NCBI GenBank assembly: GCA_902729315.2
Contig: LR746273.1
Coordinates: 5,001-69,000 of the forward strand
DNA: 64,000 nt
Source: Spirodela intermedia
Lineage: Eukaryota; Streptophyta; Magnoliopsida; Alismatales; Araceae
Direction: 5' to 3'
Within the stretch, counting starts at the first letter, position 1; every line of letters begins with the position of its first letter. A program made the translations under genes and the position numbers. The notes beneath the pieces were generated by a model that saw only the letters and a program-made list of their open reading frames with translations, did no database searches and had not been told where the DNA came from. This document shows, piece after piece, positions 36,073 to 47,248 of the stretch.

Positions 36073-37344
36073 ATGGAAGCTGATGAGATCGTAAGCTCGA
36101 TCAAGAACCAACTCCCAGTATCGCTACATCAAGTCGCTGGTTTACCAGGGCCTAGCATCTTCAAGGTACGACCTGATCTCAGGAAAGAGAACCTAGGAGT
36201 CTTCGACCCCAAGGTTATCTCCATAGGGCCATACCATCATGGCAAGCCCAGCCTAGCACCTATGGAAACGGTAAAACGAAGGCTCGTGAAGCAACTGCTA
36301 GATCGATGTGTTGCAGGAATATTGGAACGGTGTGTCACTACTGTACTTGGTGCCGAAGTCTTGGTAAGGGCTGAATATGCTGCCAAAATTTCTCAAGAAC
36401 GACAAGAATTCGTAGAGCTCATGGTAATTGACAGTTTCTTCTTAATAGAGTTTATGTGGCTCTATCACCTCGGAAGAATAGAGCATTTGGCATGTGAGTT
36501 GTCCTCGGTAAATTGCAGCATTTATCTCGTAGTAAACGACTTGGTGTTGATCGAAAATCAGATTCCATTCTCAGTGCTGAATCGTTTACGTCTCGCCATT
36601 ATGAACCACCACAGAGATAGATTATTTGATCCCCTGCCATCTTTAATACAGTTGGGAAGTTGCATTCTGAAAATGGCAGGCTTAGAGGTAGATACTGAAA
36701 TTTTCCACCTTTTGGATCTCTCACACTCCTCTTACAAACATGTGCACAACATCTCTGATTTTAGGCACTTAGGGTTTTCAGAAAACATCCCTTGTGCTAG
36801 AGAGTTACAAGAAGCTGGTGTGAGGCTGAAGAAAAGAGGGTTTGTTGGTCATTATACAAAAAATTTACTTAGAGCGTCATTCAAGAATGGGACTCTAGAA
36901 ATCCCCACCTTCTCTGTGGATGAGTCTACACATTCTATTTTTAAGAACCTCGTTGTCTACGAACAGTGTCGTCGTGACAAAGAGAGCCCCTTCACCAGTT
37001 ATGCGCTCTTCTTAAGTAACATCGTGACCACTGAGGAAGATGTTGCGATACTTCGACAGCATGGAATATTAAGGAGCAAGCTGGGAAGTGATCAAGAAGT
37101 CGCTCACATTTTCAGCACAATTTTAAAAGGAGTACGATTGAATTATGACAGACATCATTATGTTGAGTTGTTTGCAGATGTGAATAAGTTTTGTCAGTCT
37201 GTTTTACCCAGATGGAGGGCAGCACTGGTGAAGGACTACTTCAACAATCCATGGACGAGTATTTCTGTCCTCACAGCCATCTTGGTTCTAGTATTTTCTG
37301 GACTGCAGACAATTTATACTGTTCTCGATCATTATGGAGGATAG
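36073..37344 (+). CDS. DUF247 protein, copy B
   Basis: 423 residues, full length and intact. It has the same signatures as copy A: PKVISIGPYHHGKPSL, FVELMVIDSFFLIEFM, LIENQIPFSVLNRL and a C-terminal membrane segment near residues 400-423. It reads VRPDLRKENLG near residue 38, identical to copy C and different from A. The start was chosen at 36073 because the upstream in-frame ATG at 36043 lies before a likely 3' splice site. It sits in the left arm of the large inverted repeat, facing its twin at 44955-46226. Products of B and C would be indistinguishable. Confidence 0.9.
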   Translation: MEADEIVSSIKNQLPVSLHQVAGLPGPSIFKVRPDLRKENLGVFDPKVISIGPYHHGKPSLAPMETVKRRLVKQLLDRCVAGILERCVTTVLGAEVLVRAEYAAKISQERQEFVELMVIDSFFLIEFMWLYHLGRIEHLACELSSVNCSIYLVVNDLVLIENQIPFSVLNRLRLAIMNHHRDRLFDPLPSLIQLGSCILKMAGLEVDTEIFHLLDLSHSSYKHVHNISDFRHLGFSENIPCARELQEAGVRLKKRGFVGHYTKNLLRASFKNGTLEIPTFSVDESTHSIFKNLVVYEQCRRDKESPFTSYALFLSNIVTTEEDVAILRQHGILRSKLGSDQEVAHIFSTILKGVRLNYDRHHYVELFADVNKFCQSVLPRWRAALVKDYFNNPWTSISVLTAILVLVFSGLQTIYTVLDHYGG

Positions 37345-38387
37345 ACCATACAAAAAGGAGATGATGGCATCATTGCAAAAAGGAGACTATTCTTTTAGTA
37401 TTGTGATAATTGGAACAATTCTATTCATTTTACTTGTCAAAGTCTATTGATTTTCTCTCAGTGATGATTGTACATAATTGTCAAATCGATGAATGACTTG
37501 ATCTACTCATTGGTTTGTACTGAAATTTTCCTCGTGTTTTGTTGGAGCAATCATCACCCTTGGCCTATTGGTCAAGGTGGCACTCGATGATAAATGAATC
37601 TAAACCTTTGAAAAGGTGATCATCACACCTTGAAGGCCAATAGGAGCACATCTATGTCTTCCTGGCTTCTTATTTATAATATAGTTTTCTGATACAGATC
37701 GTATGACAGTAATTGACTATGTTATTCATTGGTTTGATATCTACAAGACGAGAAGACAAATAAGCATCAGCTCTGAATAAAAACCAGTGGAAGTGATGGA
37801 CAAAATTCTCCACAAAATGTATTCCCTTCTGATCTCAGCTACATCACCTTTGAAGGTGGTTTCGGCTGAGAATAATATGGGAGCCAAATGTGAAAAATAA
37901 CAAATAAAGAAAATGAAGATAATTTCTTTTGAGAGTCAAAATTTCAAAAAGTTCGACTATCAGAGGCCCATGATGAGCCCATGTCTCTTCACCTCATTCT
38001 TTGAAGATCTAGAAAAAAAATTAAATAAATTCTAAATTACTCAAATATTGTCTGAAATAGAAAGTTTGAAACAGACGATATTATTAGCAAAGAAACCATC
38101 TTTTTAATGGTTCCTTAAACCCGCTGAGTTTCTTAGGTTGATTTCCTGCCAAGTCTATATTGTGGTCGTTTCAGCTGTCCTGATGAGGAGCAGCCTTCTG
38201 CGTCCACGACAAGGGCGGAGAAGCGAGTCTTGTGAATCCACGTGGCACTTGACAGGCTCCGGGTTTCTCTCCCGCTCTCTCTCTCTCTCTCCCCCCATAA
38301 CGCATGGGTTTGAGGCCCATTCGTGGGCTATGAAGCTGAAGCTTCTTCTTTGCTGCCGTGTGGAAATGTCCTAGACAGCAGTGGAAA
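37345..38387 (+). other. 3' flank of DUF247 copy B
   Basis: Non-coding, near identical to the 3' flanks of A and C apart from small indels and a short TC repeat (about 38275-38291). Confidence 0.6.
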
Positions 38388-39807
38388 TGTTTTATGAATT
38401 TTATACTAGGAAATAAAAAGGAAATATATTTAAAATTCACGAAAAAGGGAAATAAGGGTGCAGACGTGATGATGACGTCAGCGCCCAGCGAGCGCGAATC
38501 GGGCGGAAACAGAGTTCCGCCCGGCGATTCTTACGTAAGCGATTACGGACGATTTAATTGATCAAATTAAGATCTGTAAAATCCGGAAGAATCGTAATGG
38601 AATGAAGAATAGTTTGGTAAATTTAAATTACACAAATTATCACTAAATGAAACGTAAAGTAAATTGAAAGCAGGAAAACAGAGTTCCGGCGTCGCGACGG
38701 CGATGCGTCGGCGATGCACCGGAATCCTGAGCGTTCGGGAGGATCGTCGTGCAGTGTCCACGGCCTCGAAGGCTCTCTTTGGACAAAGACGACGTGGGCA
38801 ATCTCTAGATCTTCTCGCGAAGTCTAGAGATCAATGAAGTGGGTCGTCGAATCGTCTCCGGCGGCTGTCACCCGGCGGAGCAGAAAAACGGCGACTTTGC
38901 GGCTCTCCGGCGGCTGTCACCCGACGGAGAGGAGCTGGATGGAGGTGGGGCGCGTGTCAGGGAGCTTCATCCTCAGGTCCGCGCAGCAAGAGGAGGCTCT
39001 TCATCGCATCTGGTACGCTCTCAGGAGGTGGCGACTGGTCTCCCGGCGGATCGTCCTCTTCCCGACGACGGCTTGTTCGTCGATCAATCGGAGATGATTT
39101 ACTCGATGGATTCGCGATCCTTTTATCGCGAATCGTTCAGCAATTTTAGTAGCAATGCTCCGCGAATCGCGTTGACGAGATTTTCGCCGATGATCCAGCG
39201 ATTCTCGTTGCTTAATCCTTCACCGGCGATCTGCAGGAAAGTCGCGATAATCAGATAAAAATATATGAATTTTGACTCTGGGAGGATTCGAACCCGCGCC
39301 GGTTGTCCGCCCCTTCTGAGGAAGGTGTGACGCGGGTTTAGTCCCACATCGGTTGTGCGCCAATTTTTCAGGCAAATATATAGTAATGTTAGCTTTTTAG
39401 GCAAAGTCCCTTCTCTCGCGTGTACGACCACTCCTTGCCCCACAGCCGGCTGGCCACCGGTGACGTGGAAGGGGAGTGGCGCACACGTGCCCCTATCGGT
39501 CCAAGCTAAGCCGCTCGAGTCCCTGCTCGCGGCTACTCCCGACTGCGCTTCCGACCCGCTTGCGGGCCCGGCTGGCCGGCGGGTCCCCCCATTTTGCAAT
39601 ATTTTTATTTTTATTTCTTGTTCTTCATTTATCTCAAAAGTAAGACTGTAAAAATCGTATAAAATCACATAATTACCCAAAAATTCACGTTAATCAACTG
39701 AAAACCACTTTTCACACTTTAACACAAATATAAGTCTATTTATCATGAGTTAAGGCTAAAACTATATTATTTAATAATTATTAACTCATGATAATGAAGA
39801 CTTATCA
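38388..39807 (+). mobile_element. LTR fragment lacking its 5' end (copy B)
   Basis: LTR homology from TTTATGAATTTTATAC to ACTTATCA at 39807, truncated at the same internal point as the copy A equivalent (21339). The first part, up to 38831, also exists inverted in copy C. Confidence 0.8.
39341..39382 (+). promoter_or_regulatory. USE plus TATA in LTR fragment (copy B)
   Basis: GTCCCACATCG at 39341-39351, 25 bp, TATATA at 39377-39382. The B-box-like GGTTCGAATCC lies on the minus strand at 39284-39294. Confidence 0.5.
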
Positions 39808-41002
39808 GGTATCTTTTTCTATAAATCTTTAAATCTCTTTTATCATCATTGCTTAGTCTAGAAATTCAAAAAAAATATTATGTTAAGAAAATTCTAAAAT
39901 ATTACCCAATATTATATTAAATCTCTAGTTTGACTCTGAAATTTTCAATTATTTTTGGAACCTTTTATCAAATTTGTTCTGAAATATTTTTAAAAATAAA
40001 AATATATATATTTCTAGTTTTATAAAAAAGTAATTTGTGGGACTAAATTTTTTCATTTACATAACTTCGTCATTCTGTAGTAAATCATGAAAATTTAAAC
40101 TTTATAAAACTAGAAAATACTAATTTTTGAATTTTTAGAAATATTTCAAAACAAATATACATATTATAATTCGATAAATAGATCCAAAAATATTTCAAAC
40201 TTTTTAAGTCGATAGTAGAGATTTAATTTTATATTCAGTAATATTTCAGAATTTTCCTAATAAAATAAAATTTTATATAAATTTTTAGACTAAATGATGA
40301 AGATAAAATAGATTTTAAAATTCATGAAAAGAGGAAATAATAAGGGTGCAGATGTCAGTATGACATTAGTGCTTGATAAAGACAAATTGGATGAAAATAG
40401 AGTTCCACTCGGGGATTCTTACATAATCGATTACAAATAATTTAATAGGTCAAATTAAGTTATGTAAAAGCGAGAAGAATCATAATTTAATGAAGAAGAG
40501 TTTAGAAACTTGAAATCAGACAAAGTATCACTAAATTAAGATAAATTAAATTTAAAGTAGGAAAGGCAAAGTTTCACCCTCACGACAGCAATTGCCTGGA
40601 ATTATGTGTTATAGATGGTTATCGTGCGATGTCTATGGCCTTGAGTGCTCTCCTTGGACAAGGATGAACTGAGAATTCTTTAGAACTCCTTTGAAGTTTA
40701 AAAAATTATGGTACAACCAAGATGTTTGAGTAAATGATTAGTCACAATGCATCACCATCATTCGATGCGCTTCCACGTCTGAATGAATAATAAAACTATT
40801 TTATAAAATTAATTGAACATCACTTCCAAGTTTTATTCATTTATCTAATGCCTAGCTAGCTATGCTTTTCATCCTTTCAGTTTTGAGATTAAAAGAATGA
40901 CGATAGAAATCACAATCCTTTCAGTCTCCAGTCAAGAGCCATATGTTGGATAATCTGTCATGTCTTGAAACAATACCATCATAGACAACATAAGCCTATG
41001 TT
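39808..41002. mobile_element. Decayed old LTR pieces in head-to-head order
   Basis: About 39810-40040 looks like the 5' part of the LTR family on the minus strand, and about 40060-40720 the 5' half on the plus strand, both strongly diverged. From about 40720 to 41002 no feature is seen. This part is probably the 3' flank of the minus-strand DUF247 gene. Confidence 0.5.
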
Positions 41003-42199
41003 CTAAACAAGGTCACAATAATGTTTAACCATATTACCAAGAATCTTAAAGATGCGAGCCACCTTACCATTTTCCAACATGCCCCCTATGATACCATCCC
41101 GTCGAAGAATCTCAATGTCACCTGTCGTTTTTATGACATCATCCATGAAGATAGCATAGTTGCTGAAGTAGTCCCCAACATCTGGTGTCGTCTGTTCAAG
41201 GATGATCAGGTTTTGTAGTTTGACCTTAGACTCCATCATAATGTAAGGTATCTCTTCAATCCTACCTCTGAAAGATACCCTGATGACGTACATCCCAATG
41301 TCAGTCTTGATGTTCGTACTCGTTATCTTTAAACCAACTATCTTAAGTTCCGTGGCAGCAAGAATCTGGTCTGCGGTTCTCAACCATGAACAAGCCAAAG
41401 TGTCTCTTGCCCAGTGACAACTCATTTTACAGGATTGGTTGATGAAGCAAACCATTTGCTGTAAACATGACTTGGGTGTTGGATCATGGTAAAGTGCTGG
41501 ATCTAAGCAGCAATGAAATAAATGGAGTAGATGATAGACTAAACCAGGTGGTTCTTCTAACATACCATTCACCTGTAGAAATTCTGTAGCTAATTCCCAT
41601 AACGTCATGCTCTTTTGATCAACACCTTTTCGCCAAACGATGTGGGAGCGTTCAAAGAGTAGTTTAAGCACGAAAAAGGGAATCTGGTTCTCTATCATGA
41701 GGCAATCATTCCGCACTACATCAATTGTGATGCCTTCCTGAAAGAATATTTGCCTCAATTGATGCATTTCATTTGTACGATAGAACTTTAAAAATAGCTC
41801 AATGAGGAAGCAGCCATCAAAGACCATCATCTCTACGAACTCATTGCTGTCAATATCATGTACCTCAGGATACCAAGATCTCACACGTTCTTCAGCTCCC
41901 CTCATCGCAGCCACATATTCATCGATAGAGTTGAGATGACTCCGATTGAGCAGGTTGCTTGTAAATTTCCGCTTAAGCTTTTCCATCTTCTTGAATGAGG
42001 GATTACCACGATGGAATGGCCCCAGGGGGAGAACTTTCGGAGAGTATGCACCAGGGTCCTCATCCCTAACGCGGGTGCGCACTCTGTAGCTAAAATGCTT
42101 ATGAGGGAGATCATCGCCAAAATGTATTGTCTGAATGACTTGATTTTCGATAGAGGACCATAGTTGTCGAGTCAGCATGTGCTCTACTGAAGCTTCCAT
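41003..42199 (-). CDS. DUF247 protein E, without C-terminal membrane segment
   Basis: A single-exon frame of 398 residues. Signatures: VRDEDPGAYSPKVLPLG followed by PFHRG (about residues 45-65, Arg replacing the second His of the usual HHG), FVEMMVFDGCFLIELF (about 120) and LMIENQIPFFVLKLLF (about 172). Like gene D (24359-25522) it lacks the NPW/transmembrane end, stopping after NMVKHYCDLV. It belongs to the same branch as D and is distinct from A, B and C. It lies in the loop of the large inverted repeat. The start is the first ATG (MEASVEHML), supported by similarity to the D start. Confidence 0.85.
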   Translation of the reverse strand: MEASVEHMLTRQLWSSIENQVIQTIHFGDDLPHKHFSYRVRTRVRDEDPGAYSPKVLPLGPFHRGNPSFKKMEKLKRKFTSNLLNRSHLNSIDEYVAAMRGAEERVRSWYPEVHDIDSNEFVEMMVFDGCFLIELFLKFYRTNEMHQLRQIFFQEGITIDVVRNDCLMIENQIPFFVLKLLFERSHIVWRKGVDQKSMTLWELATEFLQVNGMLEEPPGLVYHLLHLFHCCLDPALYHDPTPKSCLQQMVCFINQSCKMSCHWARDTLACSWLRTADQILAATELKIVGLKITSTNIKTDIGMYVIRVSFRGRIEEIPYIMMESKVKLQNLIILEQTTPDVGDYFSNYAIFMDDVIKTTGDIEILRRDGIIGGMLENGKVARIFKILGNMVKHYCDLV

Positions 42200-43003
42200 A
42201 CGGTGCCTTTGGTGTCACCAGGGGTCGTTTTCTTCGAGGTTAATAAGCCTTGGTTGCAGCTTATTCACAACTTTGTGTAAAAGTATGAGACGAGATCTGC
42301 AGAACGTAAATCGAGCGACTATAATTAATGTTTTACAGAGAGAGCATGGCTCAGTATGAATATTTCACAACAAAAGAAACTGATGATGATTCCATTCTAT
42401 TTTGGTATGAATCTCAGTAATCGATAGATTGCAAGGCCAAAAATACAAAAGTAAATGAGATCAAATCTCCAATAATCATAGACTATTTTCTATAATGGTT
42501 GTGAAAGGAATGATTTGGTGCCGAAGGCTGCCTGCACCCTCCCCCCCCCCAAATAGTAAACTATTTAATAACAAGAAGATGGCGTCTCAAGGAGGAAATC
42601 CGGCGGCAGATGGAGGATGAAGAGATCGGAGAGTTACCAGGCAATGGTTGAAGTCGCTTGGATGTATTTTTTGCAAAGATGGAGAGTATTACCTCTGTCT
42701 GCCCCCTCCTCCCTTCCCGGCCCCAGCTCCAGCCAGAACCGGAACAATATTACCTCCGTCTGTGCGACGACGGTGGGGCCCGAGTCTTGCAGAGTGGGTA
42801 CCTTCCACGAAATGCCTTCCTCTCCAGGTACCTTCCCCAGTCTTGCGGATTCGTCCACTGGATTTCCTAGATAGCAGCTTTGAGATCAACGCCTATGGGG
42901 GAAGAGCAGACTTACCAGGTAATGGTTGAGGGTGGTTGGACATACGAGACCTGGGGTATGGAGCAGGGGTCAGCGGGGGGAGAGAGAGTTTGAACAAATT
43001 ATC
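42200..43003 (+). other. Interval with an orphan DUF247 upstream fragment
   Basis: The first part is the 5' flank of gene E with a poly(C) run at 42540. About 42650-42890 closely matches the region 18545-18750 upstream of DUF247 copies A, B and C (same GC-rich text, ending at GCAGCTTTGAGATCA), but no DUF247 coding sequence follows. It is a leftover of another copy or a gene-less duplicate. Confidence 0.6.
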
Positions 43004-43451
43004 TGTTGCGGGGAAGGACCGCGAACGGCCACCCGTGCATGACGCACCAAGACTGTGCGCGCTGCGAGTCACATGTGGATCCGCGAGAATCGGCTTCTCA
43101 GCCCTTGTTGTGGTGGCAGGCCGCAGCTCTGCAATAGGGAAGGTTCAACAGCCGCAAGATGGACTTTCGGGGAAGGATCCCCGTCCAAATTATCTGTGAC
43201 AAGGGCGGAGAAGCGATTCTCACAGCGCGCAGTCGTGCCTCCTGCACGGGTGACCGTCAGAGGTTCTTCTCCAGCACAGATAATTTGGACGGGGATCCTT
43301 CCCCGGCCGTTGAACCTTCCCTGTTGCAGAGCTGCGGCCTGCCACCACGACAAGGGCTGAGAAGCCGATTCTCGCGGATCCACATGTGACTCGCAGCGCG
43401 CGGTCTTGGTGCGTCATGCACGGGTGGCCGTTCGTGGTCCTTCCCGCAGCA
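43004..43451. repeat. Long GC-rich hairpin at the inverted-repeat junction
   Basis: Arms 43004-43199 and 43274-43451 are near-perfect reverse complements (one has a 17-base insertion near 43150), around a 74-bp loop. It abuts directly the right arm of the large inverted repeat, which starts at 43453 in a broken LTR. It could be a foldback element or an inversion by-product. Confidence 0.8.
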
Positions 43452-43452
43452 G

Positions 43453-43905
43453 ATCTCTAGACTTCGCGAGAAGATCTAGAGATTGCCCACGTCGTCTTTG
43501 TCCAAGGAGAGCCTTCGAGGCCGTGGACACTGCACGACGACCCTCCCGAACGCTCAGGATTCCGGTGCATCGCCGACGCATCGCCGTCGCGACGCCGGAA
43601 CTCTGTTTTCCTGCTTTCAATTTACTTTACGCTTCATTTAGTGATAATTTTTGTGTTTTTAATTTACCAAAATATACTTTGTTCTATTACGATTCTTCCG
43701 GCTCTTACAGATCTTAATTTGATCGATTAAATCGTCCGTAATCGCTTACGTAAGAATCGCCGGGCGGAACTCTGTTTCCGCCCGATTCGCGCTTGCCGGG
43801 CGCCGACGTCATCCTGACGTCCGCGCCCTTATTTCCCTTTTTCGTGAATCTTAAATATATTTCCTTTTTATTTCCTAGTGTAAAATTCATAAAACATTTC
43901 CACTG
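43453..43905 (-). mobile_element. LTR fragment broken at both ends (copy C)
   Basis: Corresponds to 38388-38831 in copy B, on the minus strand. It ends abruptly at 43453 next to the hairpin, so the LTR 3' part is missing. Confidence 0.75.
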
Positions 43906-44954
43906 CTGTCTGGGACATTTCCACACGGCAGCAAAGAAGAAGCTTCAGCTTCATAGCCCACGAATGGGCCTTAAACCCATGCGTTATGGGGGGGGGGGGG
44001 GAGGGGGGAGAGAGAGAGAGAGAGAGAGAGAGAAACCCGGAGCCTGTCAAGTGCCATGTGGATTCACAAGACTCGCTTCTCCGCCCTTGTCGTGGACGCA
44101 GGAGGCTGCTCCTCATCAGGACAGCTGAAACGACCACAGTATAGACTTGGCGGTAAATCAACCTAAGAAACTCGGCGGGTTTAAGGAACCATTAAAAAGA
44201 TGGTTTCTTTGCTAATAATATCGTCTGTTTCAAACTTTCTATTTCAGACAATATTTGAGTAATTTAGATTTTTTTTTTTTTTTTTTCTAGATCTTCAAAG
44301 AATGAGGTGAAGAGACATGGGCTCATCATGGGCCTCTGATAGTCGAACTTTTTGAAATTTTGACTCTCAAAAGAAATTATCTTCATTTTCTTTATTTGTT
44401 ATTTTTCACATTTGGCTCCCATATTATTCTCAGCCGAAACCACCTTCAAAGGTGATGTAGCTGAGATCAGAAGGGAATACATTTTGTGGAGAATTTTGTC
44501 CATCACTTCCACTGGTTTTTATTCAGAGCTGATGCTTATTTGTCTTCTCGTCTTGTAGATATCAAACCAATGAATAACATAGTCAATTACTGTCATACGA
44601 TCTGTATCAGAAAACTATATTATAAATAAGAAGCCAGGAAGACATAGATGTGCTCCTATTGGCCTTCAAGGTGTGATGATCACCTTTTCAAAGGTTTAGA
44701 TTCATTTATCATCGAGTGCCACCTTGACCAATAGGCCAAGGGTGATGATTGCTCCAACAAAACACGAGGAAAATTTCAGTACAAACCAATGAGTAGATCA
44801 AGTCATTCATCGATTTGACAATTATGTACAATCATCACTGAGAGAAAATCAATAGACTTTGACAAGTAAAATGAATAGAATTGTTCCAATTATCACAATA
44901 CTAAAAGAATAGTCTCCTTTTTGCAATGATGCCATCATCTCCTTTTTGTATGGT
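43906..44954 (-). other. 3' flank of DUF247 copy C
   Basis: Non-coding, equivalent to 37345-38387. It carries poly(G) and an AG repeat (43988-44033) and a T-run at 44270-44286. Confidence 0.6.
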
Positions 44955-46226
44955 CTATCCTCCATAATGATCGAGAACAGTATAAATTGTCTGCAGTCCA
45001 GAAAATACTAGAACCAAGATGGCTGTGAGGACAGAAATACTCGTCCATGGATTGTTGAAGTAGTCCTTCACCAGTGCTGCCCTCCATCTGGGTAAAACAG
45101 ACTGACAAAACTTATTCACATCTGCAAACAACTCAACATAATGATGTCTGTCATAATTCAATCGTACTCCTTTTAAAATTGTGCTGAAAATGTGAGCGAC
45201 TTCTTGATCACTTCCCAGCTTGCTCCTTAATATTCCATGCTGTCGAAGTATCGCAACATCTTCCTCAGTGGTCACGATGTTACTTAAGAAGAGCGCATAA
45301 CTGGTGAAGGGGCTCTCTTTGTCACGACGACACTGTTCGTAGACAACGAGGTTCTTAAAAATAGAATGTGTAGACTCATCCACAGAGAAGGTGGGGATTT
45401 CTAGAGTCCCATTCTTGAATGACGCTCTAAGTAAATTTTTTGTATAATGACCAACAAACCCTCTTTTCTTCAGCCTCACACCAGCTTCTTGTAACTCTCT
45501 AGCACAAGGGATGTTTTCTGAAAACCCTAAGTGCCTAAAATCAGAGATGTTGTGCACATGTTTGTAAGAGGAGTGTGAGAGATCCAAAAGGTGGAAAATT
45601 TCAGTATCTACCTCTAAGCCTGCCATTTTCAGAATGCAACTTCCCAACTGTATTAAAGATGGCAGGGGATCAAATAATCTATCTCTGTGGTGGTTCATAA
45701 TGGCGAGACGTAAACGATTCAGCACTGAGAATGGAATCTGATTTTCGATCAACACCAAGTCGTTTACTACGAGATAAATGCTGCAATTTACCGAGGACAA
45801 CTCACATGCCAAATGCTCTATTCTTCCGAGGTGATAGAGCCACATAAACTCTATTAAGAAGAAACTGTCAATTACCATGAGCTCTACGAATTCTTGTCGT
45901 TCTTGAGAAATTTTGGCAGCATATTCAGCCCTTACCAAGACTTCGGCACCAAGTACAGTAGTGACACACCGTTCCAATATTCCTGCAACACATCGATCTA
46001 GCAGTTGCTTCACGAGCCTTCGTTTTACCGTTTCCATAGGTGCTAGGCTGGGCTTGCCATGATGGTATGGCCCTATGGAGATAACCTTGGGGTCGAAGAC
46101 TCCTAGGTTCTCTTTCCTGAGATCAGGTCGTACCTTGAAGATGCTAGGCCCTGGTAAACCAGCGACTTGATGTAGCGATACTGGGAGTTGGTTCTTGATC
46201 GAGCTTACGATCTCATCAGCTTCCAT
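44955..46226 (-). CDS. DUF247 protein, copy C
   Basis: 423 residues, identical in protein sequence to copy B, with the full set of DUF247 signatures and the C-terminal transmembrane segment (WTSISVLTAILVLVFSG). The start is at 46226 by the same splice-site argument as for A and B. It points left, facing copy B. The upstream region (46227-46944) equals that of the other copies. Which of the three is the ancestor cannot be proved, but C neighbours the unrearranged gene region. Confidence 0.9.
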   Translation of the reverse strand: MEADEIVSSIKNQLPVSLHQVAGLPGPSIFKVRPDLRKENLGVFDPKVISIGPYHHGKPSLAPMETVKRRLVKQLLDRCVAGILERCVTTVLGAEVLVRAEYAAKISQERQEFVELMVIDSFFLIEFMWLYHLGRIEHLACELSSVNCSIYLVVNDLVLIENQIPFSVLNRLRLAIMNHHRDRLFDPLPSLIQLGSCILKMAGLEVDTEIFHLLDLSHSSYKHVHNISDFRHLGFSENIPCARELQEAGVRLKKRGFVGHYTKNLLRASFKNGTLEIPTFSVDESTHSIFKNLVVYEQCRRDKESPFTSYALFLSNIVTTEEDVAILRQHGILRSKLGSDQEVAHIFSTILKGVRLNYDRHHYVELFADVNKFCQSVLPRWRAALVKDYFNNPWTSISVLTAILVLVFSGLQTIYTVLDHYGG

Positions 46227-46944
46227 TCTGCATGAAAAGTAGAGCAAAGCACTCATTTAGCATTTATATCCACCCAAGAACAAGAGAGTTACTGATGTGC
46301 GAAAATTACAAACGATACAGGAAAAATATCAAGTCGCTGGTTTATGGATTCACACGTGAGTTTGACTATTTACACATGAAGGAAAACTCAAAGATTACAT
46401 AAATTCAGAGTTCTGATCTCAAAGCTGCTATCTAGGAAATCCAGTGGACGAATCCGCAAGACTTGGGGAAGGTACCTAGAGAGGAAGGCGTTTCGTGGAA
46501 GGTACCCACTCTGCAAGACTCGGGCCCCACCGTCGTCGCACAGACGGAGGTAATATTGTTCCGGTTCCGGCTCTGGAGCTGGGGCCGGGGAGGGAGGAGG
46601 GGGCAGACGGAGGTAATACTGTTTGGTTCCAGATGGAGCTGGGGCTGGGGAAGGGGGGGGGGGGGACTAATGCGGAGGGAGAACGTCGGGAAGTTGTCGA
46701 GGTTTAGAATTTTCCAAAACCATATTTATTTCTACCCGCCCCCCATCTAGAGGATCAGTGGCATAATTAGAGGGTTACACATAAAGATGCTAGCGGCAAC
46801 TATTTCTAGAAGCCCGCAGTAGGTCCATTACGGACTCATGTCACCCTCACACCTTGATTATGGAAGTATTCAGAGCCATTGATTGGCAATTTTTGCCTAC
46901 AAGTCGTATGATTTACAGTATTCAGACTTTAGGGCTTCGGGCCT
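46227..46944 (-). promoter_or_regulatory. 5' flank of DUF247 copy C
   Basis: Equivalent to 35355-36072, including the poly(C)/poly(G) run near 46655 and the splice-acceptor-like sequence next to the start. Confidence 0.5.
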
Positions 46945-47248
46945 TGATAAGTCTTCATTATCATGAGTTAATAATTAATAAATAATATAGTTTTAGCCTT
47001 AACTCATGATAAATAGACTTATATTTATGTTAAATTGTGAAAAGTGGTCTTCAGTTGGTTGAGGTGATTTTTTGGCTAATTATGTGATTTTATGAGAATT
47101 TATATAATTTTTATAATCTTATTTTTGAGATAAATGAAGAAAAATAAAATAAAAAAGATAAAAAAAGAGGGGGAACCCGTCAGCCAGCTGGGCCCGCAAG
47201 CAGGTTAGAAGCGCAGTTGAGTGAAGCTGCGAGCATGGACTTGAACAG

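Larger units (their letters stand above)
31241..38831 (+). repeat. Left arm of large inverted repeat (copy B)
   Basis: This arm matches 43453-51052 in reverse complement. It contains the AT-rich segment, the nested LTR pair, a DUF247 gene with its flanks and the start of a third LTR. Protein sequences of the two DUF247 copies are identical. The left edge is at AAAAGCTCAATTG, the right edge inside an LTR at GTCTAGAGAT. Confidence 0.85.
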
